Notes under the pieces: model-generated
Databases searched by the model: none
What the model saw: the letters and a program-made list of their open reading frames with translations, nothing else
What the model was told of the DNA's origin: nothing
Source: a virus
Strand: one strand, 5' to 3'
Length of the DNA stretch: 30,204 bases
Virus record (IMG/VR): IMGVR_UViG_3300037248_000234
Location: 1-30,204 of that record
In this document: positions 21,310 through 29,651 of the stretch, one piece after another
Layout of the letters: each line of letters starts with the position of its first letter
Position numbering within the stretch: position 1 is the first letter of the stretch
Position numbers and translations under genes: made by a program

Positions 21310-23577
21310 TTGGGCAAGATCAGCACGTACACCGCCATCACCAGCGTCGAGGCTAATGACCTGCTCGTGACCGTGGACGTCAACGACACCACGATGGCGG
21401 CCACCGGCACGACGAAGAAAATGACGCTGGCCCAGATGGCCCAGCTGGGCAATCCGGGTGACTGGTACAACGCGAAAAACTACGGGGCTGCCGCGAATGG
21501 CAGTACTGACGACACGGCGGCTATCCAGGCGGCCATTACCGCCGCCCAGGCAAGCGGCGGCGGTGTTGTCTACCTGCCGCACGGCAATTACAAGGTCTCC
21601 TCCACTCTGACGGTCACGGCATCCGGGCTCGCGATCATCGGCGAGCCCACCGAGGATGTCGGCTCCGGCTCCATGATCAACCCGACTAATCTCGGCTTCA
21701 CCGTCCTGCAGAGCACGTCCCCCTGGCTTGTGCTGCGCGACTTCACGATCAAGTGGAACACCCTGACCGGCGCCTCGGGCGGAGCATCCGGGCCGATCGG
21801 CATCTCGGTTGCCGACGACACCCAGATTTCCAACGTCCAGGTGATCCACGCCTATAACGGCATCCTCGTCCAGGGCGGCGGGAACGTCTTCTGGGACGTC
21901 GCCGTCGAGCTGGCGAACGTGGCCGACACCGGCCGGTGGGGCATCTGCATCTCCGGGGCCTCAGGGAACCCGAACTCGTTCAACGCCTACAACACCAACG
22001 TCTCCACCGACCTTGACTATGTCGGCGACGGCTGGGTGGTGTGCGACGGGTTCTCCTCCATTGTCCTGAACAACTGCTACGCGGCCGGGGCCCGCTACGG
22101 GCTCTGGGCCACCCAGAACGGCGGCCCGGTCCTGTCCGGCGGCACGACGCCGCACGGCATCGTGCTCAACCAGTGGGCCTGCGAGCAGTGCGATACCGCG
22201 CTGAAGCTCGACTACGGGTCGTCGCTGCAGATCAACGGCTGCCAGATGGACTCGATGCAGTCGGTCACGGGCGGCGTCGAGGTTGCCTCCACCTGGTCGG
22301 CAGGCTGCTGGATCCAGATCAATGCCTTCAAGTACGGGCCCGGCCAGGGCGGCATCAATATCGCCGCCCCGTCCGGCGCGGTCATGCTGACCAACGTCCT
22401 GATGTCCGGCATCACCCAGCAGGCAGCCCTGGAGGTGACCGGCGGCTGCAACGTCACCGTCAGCAATTTCTACGCCAACATGTCCGGGAACGCCCCGGCC
22501 GGGAGCGGGGTCGTGCAGCTCGACGCGGGCTTCACCGGCACGTTCTCCATGTCGGCATTCACGCTGCTGAACGGCGTCTACGGGCTCCTTGTCGCCGCCG
22601 GGGCGACGGGCATCTACAGCATCAGCGCCGGCAGCATCGCCGGCATGTCGGCAGCTCCCGTATCCATCGGCGCGTCGCCGGCCGGGTCGTCGGTTACGGG
22701 CGTCAGCGGCATCAACAGCACGGGCCCGCTGACCACCACGAACCTGGGCGGCATCTTCGGGGACGGCTCCGACGGCGCGGCAGTTCTCAACGGCACGAAT
22801 ACCTACTCGTGGGCGTCCCTGGCCGGCTCGGTGTATACCCTGACCCGCGACATCTTCGTCACCAGCCTGACCATCTCCGGCGGCGTCACGCTGAGCACGA
22901 CCGCCTTCCGGACCTTCTGCGCGGGCCCTGTCGCTAACGCGGGCACGATCCAGGATAACGGGAACAGCGCGGTCAGCGCGGCCGGGGCCGGCGGCACGTT
23001 TTCTCACAGCTACCAGGGCGCGCAGAGCGGCGGCACCGGCACGACCGCGAACGGCGGCAACGGCGGCCAGGGGTCAGCCATTGCCGTGGTCGGCTCCGGC
23101 GGCGGCGGCGGGGCCGGGACGCCGGGCCTCGCCGGATCGGGCGGCGGTACCAGGGGCGGCTCCGGGACCTTCAACCTGCGCATCCCGGCCAATGCCATCA
23201 GCGGTGTCGACTGGGCGGCCACGACCAATGATGCCGTGGCGCTGTCGGGCGGCTCCGGCGGCGGCGGCGGCGGCGGGGACGGGACTAATCCCGGCGGCGG
23301 TGGCGGCGGCGGCGGCGGGGTCATCGCGCTGTTCGCCTGGTTCATCGTGAACACGGGAACGATCTCGGCGGCCGGCGGGAACGGCTTCACCCCGGCCGCC
23401 GGGAACACCGGGGGCGGCGGTGGCGGCGGCGGCGGGGCGATCCTCGCCTACACCCTGATGCCGTGGACTGCCGGGACAACCAGCGTGGCCGGGGGCCAGG
23501 GCGGCGGCCACGCCGGGACCGGCGTCAGCGGCAGCAGCGGCGGCAACGGCACTGTCCTCAATGTGGTGGTTCAGTGA
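21310..23577 (+). CDS. Beta-helix spike or fibre with glycine-rich end, 755 aa
   Basis: The start is TTG 21310; the homologous next gene begins with GTG at the same point, which supports it. Residues 1-54 form an adaptor (SYTAITSVEANDLL-like text, VDVNDTTMAATGTTKKMTLA) shared with the next gene. From residue 55 a pectate-lyase-like single-stranded beta-helix starts (YGAAANGSTDDTAAIQAAI, then GGGVVYLPHGNYKV) and runs to about 540. The last 190 residues are very Gly-rich with runs of up to nine Gly, like receptor-recognition tips of some phage fibres. Such proteins bind or degrade surface polysaccharide; no catalytic residues can be named by reading. The stop overlaps the next start (GTGA). Confidence 0.85.
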   Translation: MGKISTYTAITSVEANDLLVTVDVNDTTMAATGTTKKMTLAQMAQLGNPGDWYNAKNYGAAANGSTDDTAAIQAAITAAQASGGGVVYLPHGNYKVSSTLTVTASGLAIIGEPTEDVGSGSMINPTNLGFTVLQSTSPWLVLRDFTIKWNTLTGASGGASGPIGISVADDTQISNVQVIHAYNGILVQGGGNVFWDVAVELANVADTGRWGICISGASGNPNSFNAYNTNVSTDLDYVGDGWVVCDGFSSIVLNNCYAAGARYGLWATQNGGPVLSGGTTPHGIVLNQWACEQCDTALKLDYGSSLQINGCQMDSMQSVTGGVEVASTWSAGCWIQINAFKYGPGQGGINIAAPSGAVMLTNVLMSGITQQAALEVTGGCNVTVSNFYANMSGNAPAGSGVVQLDAGFTGTFSMSAFTLLNGVYGLLVAAGATGIYSISAGSIAGMSAAPVSIGASPAGSSVTGVSGINSTGPLTTTNLGGIFGDGSDGAAVLNGTNTYSWASLAGSVYTLTRDIFVTSLTISGGVTLSTTAFRTFCAGPVANAGTIQDNGNSAVSAAGAGGTFSHSYQGAQSGGTGTTANGGNGGQGSAIAVVGSGGGGGAGTPGLAGSGGGTRGGSGTFNLRIPANAISGVDWAATTNDAVALSGGSGGGGGGGDGTNPGGGGGGGGGVIALFAWFIVNTGTISAAGGNGFTPAAGNTGGGGGGGGGAILAYTLMPWTAGTTSVAGGQGGGHAGTGVSGSSGGNGTVLNVVVQ
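21372..21472 (+). repeat. 101-bp exact direct repeat, copy 1
   Basis: Identical to 23636-23736 over 101 bp, coding for the same stretch of the N-terminal adaptor in both spike genes. Flanking codons differ, so the identity is sharp on both sides. Exact identity indicates recent duplication or gene conversion. Confidence 0.9.
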
Positions 23578-26500
23578 GCAAGATCAGTTCGTATACCGCT
23601 ATCACCAGCGTCGAGGCTAATGACCTGCTGGCGGTCGTGGACGTCAACGACACCACGATGGCGGCCACCGGCACGACGAAGAAAATGACGCTGGCCCAGA
23701 TGGCCCAGCTGGGCAATCCGGGTGACTGGTACAACGTCAGCAGCTACGGCGCGACCGGGAACGGCACCACCGACGACACGACTGCCGTCCAGGCCGCGTT
23801 CACTGCCTGCCAGGGCAGCACCTACGGCGGCGTCATTTACTTCCCGGCCGGCAAGTACCTGATCTCATCCGGCATCACGTACTCGGGCTCGCCGCCGGTC
23901 AGCGTCCGGGGCACGGTCAACGGCTCGACGATCGGCTCGCTGATCGACTGGAACGGCGCGCCCGGCCCGATTGCCGTGCTGACGTTCTCAGCGGCTGCCA
24001 ATGTCACCATCAGTGACCTCGGGTTCGCCGGGGCGGCATCGATCACGCCGGGCACCGCCGGGTATACCGGCATCCTGCTGAACTCCTCCATCGGCGGCGC
24101 CACGATCGAGCGCGTGTTCATGCGCGCGGTCGGCAATGACATCCTCACCACCGGCATCGAGTCGTCCGCCCCCTGGACGCAGGTCCGGGACTGCTCGGTC
24201 GTCGCTTACACCCAGGCCGTCTGGATGAACGGCGGCCAGCTGTGCACCATCGCCGACAGTGTGCTCACGACCTCGGCCGGGTCCGGGCAGGGCGGCATCC
24301 GGATGGACGGCGGCGCCCAGACCCTGCGGATCATCAGCACCCAGACCCAGGGCGGCGACCGGGGCCTGTACGTGCCCGGCGGCTCCTTCGTGTTCATCCA
24401 GGACTTCGAGGTCAACAACCCGCACGTGGCCGGGGTCGAGCTGGTCACGGGATCTCAGTTCTGGGCCGACCAGCTGTGGCTGTCCGGTGCCGGGCTGGCG
24501 CACACCACGGACCTGGCCCACGGGCTGATGGCCGATTCCGGCTATACCGGCTGGCTGTACCTGTCCAACTCGGTCATCCAGCAGTTCTCCGGGCACGGGA
24601 TCTGGCTGGAGGGCGGCAAGGGCTACAGCATCGCCACCACGTCGTTCGGCAACATGGGGCAGTATGCGGCCAACACCTACGACGACCTGCACGTGGCCTC
24701 CGGTGTCTCCCAGGTCTCGGTGACCGGCTGCCATTTCGATACCGACCCGTACAACGGGCTGAACACCCCGGTCGCCCGCTCGGCGGTCTACCTGGAGTCC
24801 GGGTCCAGCGCCACGCAGATCACCGGCTGCGAGTTCATCGCCTCCGGCTACGGGACCGCGCAGGTGATCGACAATACCGGCGCGGTCGTGGCGGCCGGGA
24901 ACACCGGCTGGACGACTGGCGGCATCGTCGCCGGGTCTGCCCTGGGCGCGCCCGGCTATTACAACGTGAGGGCCTACGGCGCCGCCGGCAACGGCACCAC
25001 CGACGACACCGCTGCCATTCAGGCTGCGGTTAATGCCGCGAGCGCAGCCGGCGGGGGCCTGGTCTGGCTGCCCGCCGGGGATTACCTCGTTAACGGCTCG
25101 GGCAGCACGGGCGTGACCGTGCCCGCGTCGGTCGAGGTTCGCGGGGCCATTGACTGCGTGCATCTGTCTATGACAGTACCTGGCTGGACGAATGTCATTA
25201 TCGGGTCCAACAGCCTGACAGCCTTGTTCTCCGTCACCGGCAACTCGGTATCCATTGGCGGCTTCACCGTTACCGCGAAGAACTCCGGCTGTATCGTTCC
25301 TGCCATTTCCTCTTACGCGAATGCCAGTCAGCAGTTCTGGCACGACATGGTCATTCAGGGGGCCGGCGGCATCATCTGCAGCAGTCTCAACCGCTCCCGT
25401 ATCCAGCATGTCTTCGTTAGCTCCTGCAACAGTGGCTACGGATTCTGGCTGCCGGGATGCACCCTTGTCTATACTGACGATCTGAATGCCGGGCCGTCCG
25501 GCAATCCGGCTTACGAGACACTGTCGGGCGTTACCCTTACCGGGGCGCTTGTCTCGGGCACAGCTTATACCTCCGTCGCCGTGACCGCCCTGTCAGCAGC
25601 CCTGACTGCAGGGCAGGTCCTCCTTATCGGCGCCACGACCGGCACAGTCCAGCCGGTAATCGTGGCTGCGAATGCCGCCCCCGGCGCCACGTCGGTGACT
25701 ACGGTGTCCTTCACGGCGAACGCGAATTATGCGGCCGGTGCTGCCGTCCAGCAGTACACGATGGGCTATCTCGTCAGCGGTGCCACAGTCAAGATGAATA
25801 ACAGCAACTCCAGCGCTGGCTGGGCATGGCCGAAATTTCTTTACCTGGTCAGTAACAGCGAGTTTACTGATACTGAGACAAACGAGGGAGCCCAGAACGG
25901 CATCGATGCGCTGTACTGCAATGCTGTCAGCGCGACGTTTTTTTACGGGTTTAATAACAACACCGGGACCTTTACTGGTTATCAGTTCAATCTTGTCAAC
26001 GGCTGCCAGAAGCTGACTTTCAGCGGCGGTCTGGCTGGCGGCGGCCTGACTGGCGTGATCAATATCGACGGCACTGTCTCCGCCGCTTTCGATATCGTGA
26101 TCACTAACTTCTATATCCGGAGCAACAGTTCTCAGACCGGCCCGAGTGTTAATGTCAATGGCAATGTCCAGCGTGTCTGCTTTACCGGCAATTCCATCTA
26201 TCACAATAACTCTGCCCAGCCCGTTGTGGTCGACAATGGCAGCACGACGGCACGCGGCAGCGTCTATGCCTACAATTCGCTTACTGGCGTGCCCGCCTCA
26301 GTAACCAGCCCCTTCCAGATCACCGGCACCGCGCCCGCCGCAGCCACACCTGTTATCTTCGCCGGCAACCCCGGTTACGTCGGCAATGCTGACGGTCCCT
26401 CGGACTGGTACAACGTGAAGGCCTACGGCGCCACCGGGAACGGCACCACCGACGACACCGCCGCCATTCAGGCAGCGCTGAACGCCTGCTCATCGGTGAC

Positions 26501-28178
26501 CAACGGCGGGATCGTCTGGCTGCCGCCCGGGAATTACCTGGTCAACGGCTCTGCTGGTTTCGGGCTGACCATCCCCTCCAACGTCTGCCTCGCGGGCGGC
26601 GTCGACGACATCAACCTGTCGATGAACATCCCGTCGTTCACCAACCTGATCATCGGGTCCAACAGCCTTACCGGGTTCCTCGTCCCGACCGGCAAGTCTG
26701 TCACCATCGGCGGGTTTTCTGTCACCGCCGCCACCGCCGGGTGCACCGTCCCCGTGATCTACGCCCAGGCCGGCTACCCGGCCCAGCACTGGCATCACAT
26801 CTACGCCTCGTCAGTCGGCGGGGTGTACATGCCGGGAGTCAACAGGTCCCTGATCGAGTGGATATCGCTGAACGGCTGCACCACCGGCTACGGATTCTGG
26901 CAGGCCGGCGGCGACCTGAATACCTTCCGGGACTCCGGCACCGGGCCGTCCGCGCAGACCTACGGGAACCTGTCCGGCGTCACGCTGAATGCCGCACTGA
27001 CCTCGGGCACTGTCTACACCTCCCTGACGGTTACCGCCCTGAGCACCGGGCTGACGGCCGGGCAGGTCCTGGTGATCGGCGCGCTGAACAACAACGTGCA
27101 GCCGGTCGTTGTCGCCGCGACTGCATCATCGGGTGCCACCAGCGTGACCGTGCAGTCCTTCACCGCGAATAACAACTATGCCGCCGGCGCCACCGTCCAG
27201 CAGTACACGATGGGCTTCGTCTCCTCCGGCACCACCACGAAGATGATCGTGGCCGGAGTGGGCTCCGGCTATGCGTGGCCGTTCTTCTTCTATAACTCCG
27301 GTGACTGCACATATATTGACTGCGAGACCAACGAGAGCAGCCAGAACGGCATCGATGCCATGTTCATCAATGCCGTCAGCACAAGCCAGTTCTACGGGTT
27401 CAATAACAACACCGGCAGCTTCAACGGCTTCATGCTCAACATCTCCAACGCCAGCCACCAGCTGACTTTCACGGGCGGCTACATCGGCGGCGGCGGAACC
27501 GGCATCATCAATCTGGACGGCACGAATAACGGCCAGATCTATGATGTTGCTGTCACCGGGGCCATCCTGCGCCAGTCCGGCTCCCAGTCCGGGCCCGGCG
27601 TCGCCATTACCGGCAATGTCGCCCGGGTAGCGATCTGCGCTAACACCTGGTACGCGAACAGCGTGAGCCAGCCGCTGATCTCGGACGCGGGCACGAATGC
27701 GGCCCGGGGGAATGTCTATGCCGGCAATGCTGTCTCGGGCATCCCCGGCGGCCTGACCGTCCCGGTTGTAGTGTCCGGCACCGCGCCGCAGCTGGTCACG
27801 GCCACGGGCAATACCGGCTGCCCGGAGATCGGCCCCCGCACGCTGGCCGGCCCGCTGGCAGAGACCCCGGTGGCGCTTGCCGACGGGCCTGCGATCGCGG
27901 TGAACGCCGCGCTCGGGAACGTGTTCACCGTCACCCTCGGCGGCAACCGGACGCTGTCCAACCCGGTGAACCCGGTACCCGGCCAGCGGCTCACCTTCCG
28001 GGTGACCCAGGACGGCACCGGCTCGCGGACCCTGTCCTACGGCACCGCCTACAACTTCGGCAGCGGGATCCCGAGTCCCACCCTGACCACCACGGCCGGC
28101 GAGTGGGACTACCTCGGGTTCATCTACAATGAAGTCACTACGAACTGGGACTTCATCGCTTTTGCGAATGCGTTCTGA
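23574..28178 (+). CDS. Triple beta-helix tailspike-like protein, 1534 aa
   Basis: GTG 23574 overlaps the previous stop; an upstream in-frame ATG at 23463 would only add out-of-frame text from the previous gene. Residues 1-54 are the shared adaptor. Three pectate-lyase-like modules begin near residues 50 (SYGATGNGTTDDTTAVQ), 461 (YNVRAYGAAGNGTTDDTAAI) and 944 (YNVKAYGATGNGTTDDTAAI). Modules 2 and 3 are full-length duplicates (both contain QNGIDA and YGFNNNTG). The last 120 residues (LGNVFTVTLGGNRTL, then FRVTQDGTGSRTLSYG, then WDFIAFANAF) are a C-terminal domain common on phage fibres, probably for trimerisation. Module 2 is AT-richer than modules 1 and 3. Likely a receptor-binding or depolymerising spike. 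Confidence 0.87.
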   Translation: MSKISSYTAITSVEANDLLAVVDVNDTTMAATGTTKKMTLAQMAQLGNPGDWYNVSSYGATGNGTTDDTTAVQAAFTACQGSTYGGVIYFPAGKYLISSGITYSGSPPVSVRGTVNGSTIGSLIDWNGAPGPIAVLTFSAAANVTISDLGFAGAASITPGTAGYTGILLNSSIGGATIERVFMRAVGNDILTTGIESSAPWTQVRDCSVVAYTQAVWMNGGQLCTIADSVLTTSAGSGQGGIRMDGGAQTLRIISTQTQGGDRGLYVPGGSFVFIQDFEVNNPHVAGVELVTGSQFWADQLWLSGAGLAHTTDLAHGLMADSGYTGWLYLSNSVIQQFSGHGIWLEGGKGYSIATTSFGNMGQYAANTYDDLHVASGVSQVSVTGCHFDTDPYNGLNTPVARSAVYLESGSSATQITGCEFIASGYGTAQVIDNTGAVVAAGNTGWTTGGIVAGSALGAPGYYNVRAYGAAGNGTTDDTAAIQAAVNAASAAGGGLVWLPAGDYLVNGSGSTGVTVPASVEVRGAIDCVHLSMTVPGWTNVIIGSNSLTALFSVTGNSVSIGGFTVTAKNSGCIVPAISSYANASQQFWHDMVIQGAGGIICSSLNRSRIQHVFVSSCNSGYGFWLPGCTLVYTDDLNAGPSGNPAYETLSGVTLTGALVSGTAYTSVAVTALSAALTAGQVLLIGATTGTVQPVIVAANAAPGATSVTTVSFTANANYAAGAAVQQYTMGYLVSGATVKMNNSNSSAGWAWPKFLYLVSNSEFTDTETNEGAQNGIDALYCNAVSATFFYGFNNNTGTFTGYQFNLVNGCQKLTFSGGLAGGGLTGVINIDGTVSAAFDIVITNFYIRSNSSQTGPSVNVNGNVQRVCFTGNSIYHNNSAQPVVVDNGSTTARGSVYAYNSLTGVPASVTSPFQITGTAPAAATPVIFAGNPGYVGNADGPSDWYNVKAYGATGNGTTDDTAAIQAALNACSSVTNGGIVWLPPGNYLVNGSAGFGLTIPSNVCLAGGVDDINLSMNIPSFTNLIIGSNSLTGFLVPTGKSVTIGGFSVTAATAGCTVPVIYAQAGYPAQHWHHIYASSVGGVYMPGVNRSLIEWISLNGCTTGYGFWQAGGDLNTFRDSGTGPSAQTYGNLSGVTLNAALTSGTVYTSLTVTALSTGLTAGQVLVIGALNNNVQPVVVAATASSGATSVTVQSFTANNNYAAGATVQQYTMGFVSSGTTTKMIVAGVGSGYAWPFFFYNSGDCTYIDCETNESSQNGIDAMFINAVSTSQFYGFNNNTGSFNGFMLNISNASHQLTFTGGYIGGGGTGIINLDGTNNGQIYDVAVTGAILRQSGSQSGPGVAITGNVARVAICANTWYANSVSQPLISDAGTNAARGNVYAGNAVSGIPGGLTVPVVVSGTAPQLVTATGNTGCPEIGPRTLAGPLAETPVALADGPAIAVNAALGNVFTVTLGGNRTLSNPVNPVPGQRLTFRVTQDGTGSRTLSYGTAYNFGSGIPSPTLTTTAGEWDYLGFIYNEVTTNWDFIAFANAF
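23636..23736 (+). repeat. 101-bp exact direct repeat, copy 2
   Basis: Second copy of the repeat at 21372-21472, in the same codon frame of the downstream spike gene. Recombination between the copies would delete 2264 bp and fuse the two spikes in frame. Confidence 0.9.
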
Positions 28179-28840
28179 TGGCCTCGTTCACCGGCCGGGT
28201 CGGCCAGAACAGCAATACGGCCTCGGCCACCCTGGCAGTTACCGCGCTCCGGGCCTGCCCGGCCGGCGGCGTCGTCCTGGCTGTCCTGCGCGGCTTCAAT
28301 AACGCCACGCCCACCGGGGTTACCGACAGCAAGGGCAATACCTACACGGTCGAGGACGGCAGCCTGCTGGCTACTCTCGGCGCCGGCGTCTACAAGTCGG
28401 TGCTCGCCACCGCGCTGGTCACCACGCCCGTGGCGGACACGATCACCGTGACCTTCCCGTCGGCGCAGGCGGCGGGCATCTGCATGATTGCTGACCTGCT
28501 GGCCGGCCTGGGCAGCTGCGATGCCTCCGCCTCGTCCAGCCCGGCCGGCGCGAGCCCGCAGACCCAGGCCATTACCGTTCACCCCGATGACCAGGTGGTC
28601 TGGGGCGCGGAGATCTTCAACGGCAGCGGCGCGACCATTACCGCCGGCGGCGGCCTGACGGCGGCCGGGACGGCGATCACCACTCCGTTCTCGCTGCAGA
28701 CCGGCTATGACGCCGCGCCGTCGCCGGGGACTTTCACGGCCTCGTGGACGATCAGCAGCACGGGGCATTCCAGCATCCTGTTCACCCGGGCTTATGCCGG
28801 CCCCTCGCATCCGGCCGGCGGCTTTCTCACGTACGCCTGA
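28178..28840 (+). CDS. Beta-sandwich surface protein, 220 aa
   Basis: The ATG overlaps the final base of the spike stop (TGATG), so it is coupled to it. The text is rich in Thr, Ala, Gly and Ser with alternating strands. TGVTDSKGNTYTVEDG and ADTITVTFPSAQ are characteristic of beta-sandwich domains found in phage and actinobacterial surface proteins. It has no signal peptide. Likely a spike-associated or decoration protein; exact partner unknown. Confidence 0.75.
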   Translation: MASFTGRVGQNSNTASATLAVTALRACPAGGVVLAVLRGFNNATPTGVTDSKGNTYTVEDGSLLATLGAGVYKSVLATALVTTPVADTITVTFPSAQAAGICMIADLLAGLGSCDASASSSPAGASPQTQAITVHPDDQVVWGAEIFNGSGATITAGGGLTAAGTAITTPFSLQTGYDAAPSPGTFTASWTISSTGHSSILFTRAYAGPSHPAGGFLTYA

Positions 28841-28864
28841 CAGAAATTCCGGGATCTCCTGCTG

Positions 28865-28916
28865 TCTTTTCCGGCCCGCTCCCGGATGAACAGGCAGAAG
28901 ATCAGGCCGGAAGAGA
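28865..28916 (+). terminator. Hairpin before the decoration-like gene
   Basis: TCTTTTCCGGCC (28865-28876) pairs with GGCCGGAAGAGA (28905-28916), 12 bp with one G-T pair and a 28-nt loop, in an AT-richer 100-bp gap. It ends ten bases before the ribosome-binding site AAGGAG (28926-28931) of the next gene. It could be a terminator of the spike transcript, or a leader structure or processing site. Confidence 0.4.
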
Positions 28917-28940
28917 TTCGGGCATAAGGAGCGGAAAACC

Positions 28941-29579
28941 GTGCTTCGTCTGCAGATCAATCAGACTTATCTCAAGCGGACCATCCGCCCCAACTACGCC
29001 TGGACGCAGGCGACCCCGGCCTCGTGCTTCCTGGACCCGGCCTGGAACCGGCTCACGCCGTTCTGGCCGGGCATGGTCTACGTCAAGACCTCCGGCGAGA
29101 ACGTGATGCCGCTGTCGGGCCAGACCGGCTCGGGCCTGCAGGGCCTCGGCAACGCGGCGGCCACCACGGTGGTGCCCTACGGCCTCGGCGCGCTGTACGT
29201 CGGCGGCGACGGCATCGACGAGCCGCTGCAGGTCGGCATCAACACTTTCGCGGTGTGGAAGCTGACGCCGGATGCCGAGTTCGAGATCCTCGCCCCGGCC
29301 TTCGACACCAACTCGACGTGGGTCGACCCGGGCGACGGCACCGAGACGCTGGTCTACGGGATCTGGACGACCACGGTCTCCGGCTCGTATCCCGGCCAGC
29401 TGATCCCCGCCGCTGCCTCCGGCGTGAACGTCCCCTCGGGCACGGTCGGCACGAGCTTCCCGGTGGCCCGGCTGCTCAAGGTCGCCTCCCCGACCAAGAT
29501 CGTCATCGGCGGCCTCCTGCCGCACATGTACAACCTGACCCCGACCGGCGCTGCGACCGTCAGCAACGGCTGGTACTAG
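28941..29579 (+). CDS. Capsid decoration-like protein, 212 aa
   Basis: GTG start with AAGGAG nine bases upstream. Beta-rich protein: PFWPGMVYVKTSGENVMPLS, then GLGALYVGGDGIDEPLQ, then DAEFEILAPAFD, ending with strands (SFPVARLLKVASPTKIVI). Proteins of this look and size lie directly before the major capsid gene in many actinophages and are regarded as head decoration proteins that cement the capsid surface. The position immediately before the capsid gene supports this. It has no catalytic motif. A structural minor head protein of other kind is the alternative. Confidence 0.72.
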   Translation: MLRLQINQTYLKRTIRPNYAWTQATPASCFLDPAWNRLTPFWPGMVYVKTSGENVMPLSGQTGSGLQGLGNAAATTVVPYGLGALYVGGDGIDEPLQVGINTFAVWKLTPDAEFEILAPAFDTNSTWVDPGDGTETLVYGIWTTTVSGSYPGQLIPAAASGVNVPSGTVGTSFPVARLLKVASPTKIVIGGLLPHMYNLTPTGAATVSNGWY

Positions 29580-29588
29580 CGGTACCCC

Positions 29589-29612
29589 GGGGGCGCGCGT
29601 CCGCGCGCCCCC
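29589..29612 (+). terminator. GC hairpin between decoration and capsid genes
   Basis: GGGGGCGCGCG (29589-29599) and CGCGCGCCCCC (29602-29612) are perfect inverted complements separated by only two bases (effectively a 10-bp stem with a 4-nt loop). No T tract follows. It may reduce read-through or act as an RNA-stabilising or processing structure that sets the ratio of the two abundant head proteins. Confidence 0.6.
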
Positions 29613-29651
29613 GCAGCACGACAGCTCAGGCAGCCCTGAGGAGGGCCTCAG

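Noticed and set aside
23081-23450. Frameshift or sequencing error in the GGC-rich part of the first spike
   Set aside because: The frame stays open to a GTGA junction with the next gene and the Gly-rich text alternates with sensible hydrophobic strands.
23988-25409. 473-residue minus-strand frame opposite the large spike
   Set aside because: Shadow of the spike gene: biased composition, no ribosome-binding site, no motif.
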